Assembly (NCBI GenBank): GCA_948144175.1
Contig: CANXME010000235.1
Location: forward strand, 58,201-122,200
Direction: 5' to 3'
Length of the DNA: 64,000 bases
DNA from: Closterium sp. NIES-65
Taxonomy: Eukaryota > Streptophyta > Zygnematophyceae > Desmidiales > Closteriaceae
The notes below the pieces were generated by a model. The model did not search any database. It was not told the origin of the DNA and saw only the letters and a program-made list of their open reading frames with translations. This document shows positions 21,790 to 30,895 of this stretch, one piece after another (position 1 is the stretch's first letter; each line of letters begins with the position of its first letter). A program made the position numbers and the translations under genes.

Positions 21790-23034
21790 GAGCAAGTCCG
21801 GGCGAGGATGTCATGCTATAGGTAGCGCCACTATCAATCACCCAATAGTCCAGGGGGTGTAGGGTCACCTTCCCCACAGCTGCTGGCTCCTCAAAGCCTT
21901 CATCCTTCTCTGGACCAGCCGGTACTTGCGTCGACACGAAGTAGAATAGACCCGGGTATCGATCGTCGCTCGGGTCCTTGTCGTTGTCTCCGCTCTTCAT
22001 GTTTGCAGCTCCGCCACCGCGACCGCCACGGCCTCCACGGCCTCTTCCTCTCCCTCCTCCTGCTCCTCTACCCTCTTGGCCTTGAGCAGGGGTCCAACCA
22101 TCAGGGAGTTTGTAGCAGTCGCGCCACATGTGTCCGCTCTTGTGGCAATAGTGACACTCGCCGTCGAATCGGCCGCGACCGCGTCCGTAGCTTCTTCTCG
22201 TCGCTGCCGTAACCGCCACTCCCTGCGGCCTCCGCCGAAGTTGCTGCCACCAAACCTTCCTCCCCCTCGTCCTCTGCCTCTTCCTCGACCATATCCACGG
22301 CCGATGCTCGCTGCCCCAGCGCCATCCGCACTCGCCAACTCACGGCGGCGGAAATCCTCTTGAAGGATAGCTCGCTTCACGTCTTCAAGCGAGAGGCGGG
22401 GCAAGTCGCGATTAAGGTTGATGATGAGCGAGGACCATGACTCCGGGAGTAGGGCCAGCAACTTGGTCTTCTTTTGGAGCTCACTATAGTTCAAATCAGC
22501 TCCCTCAAGCCGCGTCAACAAGTCGAAGAATTTCTGCACCCCTTCTTCAACCGCTTCATCCTCTTCAATTCGTAACGTCGCCATTTGCCGTTCCAACACC
22601 ACAGCTACCGCCGCTGTTGCAGGAGCGTGTACACCCTTGAGAGCAGCCCATGCTTTTGGTCCCTTCTCTGGTTCACGCTGGAAAGGCTTGATGTGACGGA
22701 TTTGGCTGCTCCCCAACGCTTGCCCAAGTAGGAGGTAGCCTTGTGCGCTCTTCCGCACCCACGGGCTCTTCTCCGGGTCGTTCTCGGGACGCTTCTCCGT
22801 TCCTTCCATCACCTCCAGCAGGTCATAGTGGTCAAATATGTTCTCCATTCTGAAGGACCACTCAGCAAAGTTGTCACCATTGAACTTGTCAAGGCCAAAC
22901 ACTCTAGGCTCATCCCTAGATGGGCCAACACTTGGTTGCACGGGCGCCATGGCTGAGTCACGGGGTTGGCCTTGAGCTTGGGCTTCTCCTCTGCCACCAG
23001 CACCTCTGCCACCCCTTTCCTCAGGTCCAGCCAT
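21790..23034 (-). mobile_element. Copia GAG and protease region
   Basis: The GAG part starts near 23034 (MAGPEERGG) with the Copia-type motif NFAEWSFRMENIF. A zinc knuckle CHYCHKSGHMWRDC lies near 22114-22158, preceded by a Gly/Arg-rich stretch. An aspartic protease signature (WVIDSGATYSMTS) follows near 21815-21855. It is part of a defective element. Confidence 0.9.
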
Positions 23035-23054
23035 TGTCGAAACTGCTCCAAGGG

Positions 23055-23066
23055 GCTCTGATACCA
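23055..23066 (-). other. Copia primer-binding site (tRNA-iMet type)
   Basis: The element-sense TGGTATCAGAGC lies two bases inside the 5' LTR and matches the 3' end of initiator-methionine tRNA. This is the commonest primer site in plant Copia elements. Confidence 0.92.
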
Positions 23067-23068
23067 CT

Positions 23069-23901
23069 TGTTATAGTCACAGTAGGCTCCAATGTGCCTA
23101 AAACGAAAGATAGAGTGCACAGTCGGATTTCTGCACAGCGGCTTCAAACGTTCATAGCGTTCTGGTGACAGCTTCAAATGACTTGATTCAACTTGGATCT
23201 GGAGCGTCTTATTGTCGCCTACAATAGGCAATTTAGATCGCACGATTTGACCAAGTATTGACGACACAGTGTCGGTTTGAACGAACGGCACTATGGCAGC
23301 CACTATAGTCTTAGAACACAAAATAGGAAGAGATCTGAAGAGTTACGAGTTGGGAATGACTCCCAGCTCCTACAAACCCCAAGAGCCGAGGTACAGTGAT
23401 GTGGAACAGTGCCACACTGTCCCCAACCACGAAGGGTCTCGAAACTACCCTTCACTAGGGCCTACACCAAGTGAAATGTTACACTACACAAAGTAATGTA
23501 ACTATCTTCAATATCTTGAGGTGTACCCTTTTGGCGAGCTTTGAAATCACTTGAGGCTTGACACCAAGGCTCGGGCTCTTCATCACAAACTCATCCTTGA
23601 GTTCTTGATGGGTCTGCTGCACACACCTGCGACACACCGAACGTTCGACACAGGACAAAATAGAAACCGCGCACGACAAAATAGAAACCGCGCGCGAGAC
23701 ACAAACGACCAGCGTAACACGCGTCTAGCGATAACTCGCTATTGACCCGACACATACACTCGACATCATGACTCAACATTCACACACAATTATAAGCATG
23801 AAATATATATTATCCCATGCCCTCATACCATTCCATACACACACACACATGCACGCACACTGGACAACAAGCCGAGTGCAAACCATAGGGTTGCACCAAC
23901 A
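23069..23901 (-). repeat. Copia 5' LTR
   Basis: This LTR of about 833 bp, in element sense starting TGTTGGTGCAACCC, would contain the element promoter. It is nearly identical to 17387-18217. Confidence 0.95.
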
Positions 23902-23906
23902 CTGGC

Positions 23907-24513
23907 TGGGGGTAGGAACGGCAGCGTGGAGTTAGGGAGAGGTAGAGGGAGGCTGGGGTAGGTGGCTGGATTGCGCAGGGAGCAGGGGCAGGGGGTGTAG
24001 AGATTGGATGGGGGTGGGAAAGGCGGCGTGGTGTCAGGTGGCGGCAGTTGGGTCCTCGGAGGGCCTGGCAGGGCAGGATGCAGAGGTGCAGCCCACGCTG
24101 GATGCGGAAATAGCTGGGGGGGAAAAGGGAGGCTGGAGGGGGAGGTACGGCTCGTAGAGGTGTGGGGGACAGAGTGGGAGTGGGGAAGGCAGGAGGGGGG
24201 GTGGAGGAGGGACGTTGTGGACAGTGGAGTGGGGGAACATGCGGGTGATGATAGGGAGAAGCCGGGGGGGGGGGGGGGGGAGAAGGGGGAGGTGGTATGA
24301 AGTGGGCGAGGGTGACGCACGGGCGGAGCGCGGCGGTACTAAGGGCACGGAGACGGGGGGCTGGGGGAGAAAGGCCTGCTTGAGGGCGTGGTGGGGGATA
24401 AGGGGAGAGGGGCGGTAATGCTGGTGGGCAAAAGGGGAGGGTGTGGTGTAGTATGATGAAACAGAATGGGGGGGTGGCGGACTGGATGGGGCCCTGGAGG
24501 GTTGGGAGAACAA
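23907..24513 (-). pseudogene. ORF1-like pyrimidine-rich region of LINE B, 5' part
   Basis: This continuation of the LINE sequence right of the Copia insertion corresponds to about 5218-5824 in copy A. It is purine-rich on the + strand and contains a poly-G tract near 24264-24281. Coding status is doubtful. Confidence 0.3.
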
Positions 24514-25662
24514 GGTGTAAGCTGCCGTTCTGATTTTCCCTGTTTTTTTTTTCCGATTTATATGAATTTCTTTTTCTTTTCTTTTTTCCTTGAAGTTGTT
24601 TCCTCTTATTTCCTACGGTTTCCAGAAACAGGGCGGCCTCTGCTAGCTAAGCGCCGTTAGGGAAAGAGGTTAGGTGGCGGGGTGGCTAAAGCGCGCGTGT
24701 GAGGGGGAAAGGGGCGGTGTGAGCAGGGAGGTGACTATGTGGGTGGCGACGGGGTAAGATTACGACGTGTGGGTGGCATGCACGAGTGCGCGACGAGGCA
24801 TGGCAGGGTGGGAGTGAGCAAAAGGGGAGTGGGGCGGCTTGTGTGCCAAACGTGGGCGGCTAAAACGCTCTAGGCAGAAAACGCGCTTCGGGAGGCGCGC
24901 AAGGGGAGGGCTGCTTAAACGCTACGAACGCAGCAATTTCGCCTCCCTCCGCGCTGCCTTTCCCTGGCGGTAAGCGCCCCGTGCGCGGTTCCGTCTACGT
25001 TGCGGCTAGATTGAACGGGCGGGGAAAACGAGTGCGTGACTAAACATGATAGGCGACGAGAAAGCGTGCTTGGAAACGCGCGGCTCTTCGAATTAGGGTT
25101 TCGATAAAGGAGGGCGCACCGAAAGGGAAGGAAGAGTGCTAACTACGGGCGGAAGCTAAGCTCAGTGACTTCGAGAGAGGGAAACCGCGGGAAAAAACTC
25201 GGTATTTGCTAATCGCTTCGAATAGCAAAGCCGTGGGCAGAAAAGAGCGGGGGGATAAGGGAGAGTGTCGAGAGAGGGGATGGGCGGGAACACCGTGTCT
25301 GGCGGAGTTGTGGTTGTGAGTCGCGCGCGCTGTTACACTCCGCGGGCGAACTTCGCGTCAACGCCCCACCTCCCGTTACACCGGCTGCAGCCCGTCCGCA
25401 GCGATCCCGCGATGGCGGGGTCGAACAAACGGTTCCGTAACACCCCGCGAGTTCCGTTTCCGAGACTCCTGAGGGTCGCGCGCGAAACTCGCGACCCCCG
25501 TCCCGTCGAACTCCACAGTCGAAACTGGAAAACTAACCGTTGGAAACGCTTATAACTATAACATAAACAACTATCACAATCACTTTGTCCTTAAGCAACT
25601 CGAAATAGTAGGTTTAGGAGGCTCCTTAGTAGGCAGCCATGGCTAGGTAAGCTAGGTCAAGG
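24514..25662 (-). other. LINE 5' terminal region, copy B
   Basis: This region of about 1.15 kb is almost identical to 5825-6973 in copy A, with the same hairpin and the same 11-nt match to the 5S target (gctaagcgccg near 24646). No gene is seen; it is a possible promoter and 5' UTR. Confidence 0.5.
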
Positions 25663-25730
25663 GCTAAGCGCCGGTGGGCGAGAGCAGTACTGGGCTGGGT
25701 GACCTCCCGGGAAGTCCTCATGTTGTACCC
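25663..25730 (+). pseudogene. 5S rRNA gene, 3' fragment downstream of LINE B
   Basis: This fragment matches 5S positions 51-118, starting with the 25-bp target duplication (25663-25687). It has one change from the other units (tcctcatgttg for tcctcgtgttg). The complete internal control region (A box, intermediate element, C box) is retained. Confidence 0.9.
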
Positions 25731-26263
25731 ATTTATGCCCCTTGCTCGGCACGTGCCGGGGGAGGGGCAAGCGGGAAAAAGAAAGGACGATTTTAGCGCG
25801 TCCGATTCTTTCATTTTCGTTTTTTTGCCCAAACAACGACCCAGCGGGGTGGGGGGCCCCCCGGGAGGCTTGCCCGTGCGAAGAAACGCCCCGTGCGCAC
25901 CACCGTTGGGCGGTTGGAAGCCGCACACGGTCGCGGGGGTGCAGAGCGGAAACGGGCAGCCGGGGGAGGGTGGGGGCGGTTGGATGGGACTTGGGGTGTA
26001 CGGGGGGCAGGGGAGTTGAGGGGGCAAGGGGAGGGGCAGCAACGGGCAGGGGCTGGGCCAACTGAGGGCACGGAAAAGGGGCGGGCAGAGGGTGAGCAGA
26101 GGGGCGAGCGATGCAAGGGTGGCACCATAGGGGGGAAACCAGTTGCACGGAGGTGGGAGGTGAGGGGCGTGCGAGGGGGTGGGAAAGGGGCAGGGAGGGG
26201 CAGAATGGGAGGATGTAGGTGGGGGGGGGTGGGGGAGGGGAGTGTGCGTGTGTGTGTGCGTGT

Positions 26264-26304
<41 letters not shown>

Positions 26305-27234
26305 GGGGATTGAAGGGTGGGAGGGGGGCTGGTCGTGGGGATGGGCTGATGGTGGTAAGAGGGCAGCAGGGATGGGGAGAAGGGAGCGTAACGAGGGGAG
26401 AGCAAAGGGCAGGGGGGGAGGAAGGGAGGGGCAGGGAGGGAAGAGGCTGAACGTACAAAGGGGGGAAACGAGGGGCATGGATGATAGGAAACGAGGGCAG
26501 GGGTGTGGGAAATCAAGGGCAGGGAGGAGAGAAGCAATGGGTGAGGGGAAAACAAGGGAGGGGCAGACGGGGGGCAGGGAGGGAAGAAACGTGGGGCAGG
26601 GAGGGGAGAAGCCAAAGACAGGGGCATGGGCAGGCGGGGGCAGGGAGGGAGCAAAGGAGAGGCACGGAGAAAGAAAGGGAGGCGCGGGGAGGGGAGAAAC
26701 CGGGCGTGGGGGGGGGCGGAAAATGAGGGGCAGGGCGGGGAGGAGGGAGGGGCAGGGAGGGGAGAAGCTGAGCACACGGAGGGGGGAAAGGTGAGGCAGG
26801 GAGGTAGGAAGCCAAGGACAAGGGGGGGGAGAGTGGGGGGGGCAGGGAGAGGGGGGAGGTGGGGAGCGGGGAAAGGCGGCGAGGGGCAGGGAGGGGAGAA
26901 ACCAAGCATAGGGGGGCGAGATACGAGGGGCAGGGTGCGGATTGAGGAGGGGCAGGGAGTGGAGTGGGTCGGCGAGGGGAAGGAAGAGGCGTGCAGCAGA
27001 GGAGGGGAGGGGGGAGGAGAAGGTAAAGGAGGGGAGCGCACGGGCGGGGAGGAGCGAATGGCGGGCGGTGGGAAACGGCGAGGGGGGGCAGGGAGGGTCA
27101 AAAGAGGCGGCAAGGGAGCGGGCACGCGGAGGGTAGGGGCGGGGGGAGCGGATGGCATGAGGGGGCAGGGGGTGTGACTATGAAGGGGGGGACCCGGGCA
27201 AGGGGTGTGTAGCGGTCGGGGCACGAGGTTGACG
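25731..27234. repeat. 5S intergenic spacer, unit 2
   Basis: The layout is the same as in unit 1: T-run zone, conserved block, purine-rich G repeats, microsatellite at 26241-26299, then the 5' flank of the next 5S gene. No gene is seen. Confidence 0.9.
26241..26299. repeat. (GT)n(GA)n microsatellite in 5S spacer
   Basis: The GT run is interrupted by gcg and is followed by a long GA run. Confidence 0.95.
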
Positions 27235-27352
27235 TGGTACGATCATACCTCGGCTACTACGCCGGATCCCATCAGAACTCCGAAGCTACGCGCCGGTGGG
27301 CGAGAGCAGTACTGGGCTGGGTGACCTCCCGGGAAGTCCTCGTGCTGTACCC
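27235..27352 (+). rRNA. 5S ribosomal RNA gene (uninterrupted copy 1)
   Basis: This 118 nt gene makes the small RNA of the large ribosomal subunit, transcribed by RNA polymerase III. The sequence reads tggtacgatcatacc at the 5' end and gctgtaccc at the 3' end; ggtac pairs with gtacc to close helix I. Internal control elements are visible: A box 27282-27300, intermediate element cgagag 27301-27306, C box 27316-27333. The universally conserved gatcccatcagaactccg stretch is present. The sequence type is streptophyte. Position 55 is C (gctacgcgcc) where the interrupted genes have A, and the 3' end has gtgctgtac where others have gtgttgtac. No clear TATA-like box is seen upstream. Confidence 0.96.
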
Positions 27353-27412
27353 ATTTATGCCCCTTGCTCGGCACGTGCCGGGGGAGGGGCAAGCGGGAAA
27401 AAGAAAGGACGA

Positions 27413-27448
27413 TTTTAGCGCGTCCGATTCTTTCATTTTCGTTTTTTT
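27413..27448 (+). terminator. Candidate Pol III terminator of 5S gene 1
   Basis: The first TTTT run lies 61 nt past the 5S end (27413-27416), followed by T-rich sequence ending in T7 (27442-27448). The mature 3' end itself is followed only by catttatg, so either a longer precursor is made or termination is weak. Confidence 0.4.
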
Positions 27449-27861
27449 GCCCAAACAACGACCCAGCGGGGTGGGGGGCCCCCGGGGAGGCTTGCCCGTG
27501 CGAAGAAACGCCCCGTGCGCACCACCGTTGGGCGGTTGGAAGCCGCACACGGTCGCGGGGGTGGAGAGCGGAAACGGGCAGCCGGGGGAGGGTGGGGGCG
27601 GTTGGATGGGACTTGGGGTGTACGGGGGGCAGGGGAGTTGAGGGGGCAAGGGGAGGGGCAGCAACGGGCAGGGGCTGGGCCAACTGAGGGCACGGAAAAG
27701 GGGCGGGCAGAGGGTGAGCAGAGGGGCGAGCGATGCAAGGGTGGCACCATAGGGGGGAAACCAGTTGCACGGAGGTGGGAGGTGAGGGGCGTGCGAGGGG
27801 GTGGGAAAGGGGCAGGGAGGGGCAGAATGGGAGGATGTAGGTGGGGGGCGTGGGGGAGGGG

Positions 27862-27914
27862 AGTGTGCGTGTGTGTGTGTGTGTGAGAAAGAGAGAGAGA
27901 GAGAGAGAGAGAGG
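27862..27914. repeat. (GT)n(GA)n microsatellite in 5S spacer
   Basis: An alternating GT run is followed by a GA run of about 28 bp. Confidence 0.95.
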
Positions 27915-28850
27915 GAGGGGGGGATTGAAGGGTGGGAGGGGGGCTGGTCGTGGGGATGGGCTGATGGTGGTAAGAGGGCAGCAGGGATGGGGAGAAGGGA
28001 GCGTAACGAGGGGAGAGCAAAGGGCAGGGGGGGAGGAAGGGAGGGGCAGGGAGGGAAGAGGCTGAACGTACAAAGGGGGGAAACGAGGGGCATGGATGAT
28101 AGGAAACGAGGGCAGGGGTGTGGGAAATCAAGGGCAGGGAGGAGAGAAGCAATGGGTGAGGGGAAAACAAGGGAGGGGCAGACGGGGAGCAGGGAGGGAA
28201 GAAACGTGGGGCAGGGAGGGGAGAAGCCAAAGACAGGGGCATGGGTAGGCGGGGGCAGGGAGGGAGCAAAGGAGAGGCACGGAGAAAGAAAGGGAGGCGC
28301 GGGGAGGGGAGAAACCGGGCGTGGGGGGGGGTGGAAAATGAGGGGCAGGGCGGGGAGGAGGGAGGGGCAGGGAGGGGAGAAGCTGAGCACACGGAGGGGG
28401 GAAAGGTGAGGCAGGGAGGTAGGAAGCCAAGGACAAGGGGGGGGGAGAGTGGGGGGGGCAGGGAGAGGGGGGAGGTGGGGAGCGGGGAAAGGCGGCGAGG
28501 GGCAGGGAGGGGAGAAACCAAGCATAGGGGGGCGAGATACGAGGGGCAGGGTGCGGATTGAGGAGGGGCAGGGAGTGGAGTGGGTCGGCGAGGGGAAGGA
28601 AGAGGCGTGCAGCAGAGGAGGGGAGGGGGGAGGAGAAGGTAAAGGAGGGGAGCGCACGGGCGGGGAGGAGCGAATGGCGGGCGGTGGGAAACGGCGAGGG
28701 GGGGCAGGGAGGGTCAAAAGAGGCAGCAAGGGAGCGGGCACGCGGAGGGTAGGGGCGGGGGGAGCGGATGGCATGAGGGGGCAGGGGGTGTGACTATGAA
28801 GGGGGGGACCCGGGCAAGGGGTGTGTAGCGGTCGGGGCACGAGGTTGACG

Positions 28851-28968
28851 TGGTACGATCATACCTCGGCTACTACGCCGGATCCCATCAGAACTCCGAA
28901 GCTACGCGCCGGTGGGCGAGAGCAGTACTGGGCTGGGTGACCTCCCGGGAAGTCCTCGTGTTGTACCC
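28851..28968 (+). rRNA. 5S ribosomal RNA gene (uninterrupted copy 2)
   Basis: This 118 nt gene is identical in layout to copy 1, with helix I ggtac/gtacc, A box, intermediate element cgagag and C box gctgggtgacctcccggg. It shares C at position 55 (28905) with copy 1 and has the common gtgttgtac 3' end. It lies 1,616 bp downstream of copy 1 in the same orientation. Confidence 0.96.
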
Positions 28969-29028
28969 ATTTATGCCCCTTGCTCGGCACGTGCCGGGGG
29001 AGGGGCAAGCGGGAAAAAGAAAGGACGA

Positions 29029-29065
29029 TTTTAGCGCGTCCGATTCTTTTCTTTTCGTTTTTTTT
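29029..29065 (+). terminator. Candidate Pol III terminator of 5S gene 2
   Basis: TTTT starts 61 nt past the 5S end and is followed by T-rich sequence ending in T8 (29058-29065). The arrangement is the same as for copy 1. Confidence 0.4.
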
Positions 29066-29478
29066 GCCCAAACAACGACCCAGCGGGGTGGGGGGCCCCC
29101 GGGGAGGCTTGCCCATGCGAAGAAACGCCCCGTGCGCACCACCGTTGGGCGGTTGGAAGCCGCACACGGTCGCGGGGGTGGAGAGCGGAAACGGGCAGCC
29201 GGGGGAGGGTGGGGGCGGTTGGATGGGACTTGGGGTGTACGGGGGGCAGGGGAGTTGAGGGGGCAAGGGGAGGGGCAGCAACGGGCAGGGGCTGGGCCAA
29301 CTGAGGGCACGGAAAAGGGGCGGGCAGAGGGTGAGCAGAGGGGCGAGCGATGCAAGGGTGGCACCATAGGGGGGAAACCAGTTGCACGGAGGTGGGAGGT
29401 GAGGGGCGTGTGAGGGGGTGGGAAAGGGGCAGGGAGGGGCAGAATGGGAGGATGTAGGTGGGGGGGGTGGGGGAGGGG

Positions 29479-29501
29479 AGTGTGCGTGTGTGTGTGTGTG
29501 T

Positions 29502-29551
<50 letters not shown>
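29479..29551. repeat. (GT)n(GA)n microsatellite in 5S spacer (expanded)
   Basis: The GA run is about 50 bp, longer than in neighbouring units, with a small deletion next to it. Confidence 0.95.
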
Positions 29552-29553
<2 letters not shown>

Positions 29554-30467
29554 AGGGGGGCTGGTCGTGGGGATGGGCTGATGGTGGTAAGAGGGCAGCA
29601 GGGATGGGGAGAAGGGAGCGTAACGAGGGGAGAGCAAAGGGCAGGGGGGGAGGAAGGGAGGGGCAGGGAGGGAAGAGGCTGAACGTACAAAGGGGGGAAA
29701 CGAGGGGCATGGATGATAGGAAACGAGGGCAGGGGTGTGGGAAATCAAGGGCAGGGAGGAGAGAAGCAATGGGTGAGGGGAAAACAAGGGAGGGGCAGAC
29801 GGGGGGCAGGGAGGGAAGAAACGTGGGGCAGGGAGGGGAGAAGCCAAAGACAGGGGCATGGGCAGGCGGGGGCAGGGAGGGAGCAAAGGAGAGGCACGGA
29901 GAAAGAAAGGGAGGCGCGGGGAGGGGAGAAACCGGGCGTGGGGGGGGGCGGAAAATGAGGGGCAGGGCGGGGAGGAGGGAGGGGCAGGGAGGGGAGAAGC
30001 TGAGCACACGGAGGGGGGAAAGGTGAGGCAGGGAGGTAGGAAGCCAAGGACAAGGGGGGGGGAGAGTGGGGGGGGCAGGGAGAGGGGGGAGGTGGGGAGC
30101 GGGGAAAGGCGGCGAGGGGCAGGGAGGGGAGAAACCAAGCATAGGGGGGCGAGATACGAGGGGCAGGGTGCGGATTGAGGAGGGGCAGGGAGTGGAGTGG
30201 GTCGGCGAGGGGAAGGAAGAGGCGTGCAGCAGAGGAGGGGAGGGGGGAGGAGAAGGTAAAGGAGGGGAGCGCACGGGCGGGGAGGAGCGAATGGCGGGCG
30301 GTGGGAAACGGCGAGGGGGGGCAGGGAGGGTCAAAAGAGGCGGCAAGGGAGCGGGCACGCGGAGGGTAGGGGCGGGGGGAGCGGATGGCATGAGGGGGCA
30401 GGGGGTGTGACTATGAAGGGGGGGACCCGGGCAAGGGGTGTGTAGCGGTCGGGGCACGAGGTTGACG

Positions 30468-30542
30468 TGGTACGATCATACCTCGGCTACTACGCCGGAT
30501 CCCATCAGAACTCCGAAGCTAAGCGCCGGTGGGCGAGAGCAG
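30468..30542 (+). pseudogene. 5S rRNA gene, 5' fragment upstream of LINE C
   Basis: This fragment matches 5S positions 1-75 exactly as in the uninterrupted gene at 55755, ending in gagagcag before the LINE 3' end. The A box and intermediate element are present and the C box is absent. Confidence 0.93.
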
Positions 30543-30895
30543 TTATTCATTAATAAGGGAAGAGCAAATACAAGCCGAATATAATGGTTTTTCCAAGACT
30601 AGGAAATTTCGACATAGCCTAAGCGCTATGAGGACGATATATATATTTTGTAGGAAAAGGGGGAAAGAAAGGAAAGGAAGGAAAGATGAAGGAGTAAGAA
30701 GAAGTGGTAGGGAAAGGAAGAGGGTGGTAGGAAGAGAAGGGAAGGATAGAAGAAGGGAACAGAAAGAGGGAGGTGGGAAGAGAAGAGGAGAGAGAGAGAG
30801 AGACTAAGGAGGAGGAAGCACCAAAGGACCAAACACGGCAGCAACCCGCACGACCGCACGGGCACAAGCGTTTCAAGCACAGCCACTATTGTTTT
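30543..30895 (-). other. LINE 3' UTR, copy C
   Basis: This 353-nt region runs from the ORF2 stop to the 5S junction, with a long C/T-rich tract and an AT-rich 3' terminus. The same sequence begins every copy at the 5S junction, as expected for the RNA end recognised by the element's RT. Confidence 0.8.

Larger units (their letters stand above)
17387..23901 (-). mobile_element. Copia (Ty1) LTR retrotransposon nested in LINE B
   Basis: This 6,515 bp element has two nearly identical LTRs of about 831 and 833 bp (TG...CA ends, differing at only a few positions, so a young insertion) and a 5-bp target duplication, ctggc, at 17382-17386 and 23902-23906. Gene order on the minus strand is GAG with zinc knuckle, protease, integrase, reverse transcriptase, RNase H, which is the Copia order. 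The primer site matches tRNA-iMet (TGGTATCAGAGC), as is usual in plant Copia elements, and a purine tract precedes the 3' LTR. The coding region is broken in about four places, so it looks like a recent but defective copy. Confidence 0.95.
8614..25662 (-). mobile_element. 5S-inserted RLE-type LINE, copy B (with nested Copia insertion)
   Basis: This is a full-length LINE, about 10.5 kb without the Copia element, flanked by an exact 25-bp duplication of 5S positions 51-75. The 3' end (8614) shows no poly(A); the terminal sequence in element sense is aatgaatat. In element order it holds a 5' region (25662 to about 24514), an ORF1-like pyrimidine zone split by Copia (23907-24513 and 16562-17386), ORF2 (16559-8967) and a 3' UTR (8966-8614). 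ORF2 carries one early nonsense codon, so the copy looks inactive, and the Copia insertion separates its 5' region from ORF2. Confidence 0.92.
27353..28850. repeat. 5S intergenic spacer, unit 3
   Basis: This spacer between two uninterrupted 5S genes defines the basic 1,616 bp repeat unit (27235 to 28850). It has the same layout as the other spacers, with a microsatellite at 27862-27914. No gene is seen. Confidence 0.93.
28969..30467. repeat. 5S intergenic spacer, unit 4
   Basis: The layout is the usual one; the microsatellite (29479-29551) has the longest GA run in the window, followed directly by gggagggggg because the ggattgaagggtgg segment is missing. No gene is seen. Confidence 0.92.

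Noticed and set aside
27235-28968. 5S sequences as parts of SINE3 or Cassandra-type elements
   Set aside because: The 5S copies are head to tail at a constant spacing of about 1.6 kb with a conserved spacer, keep all control boxes, and lack SINE tails or LTR structures around them.
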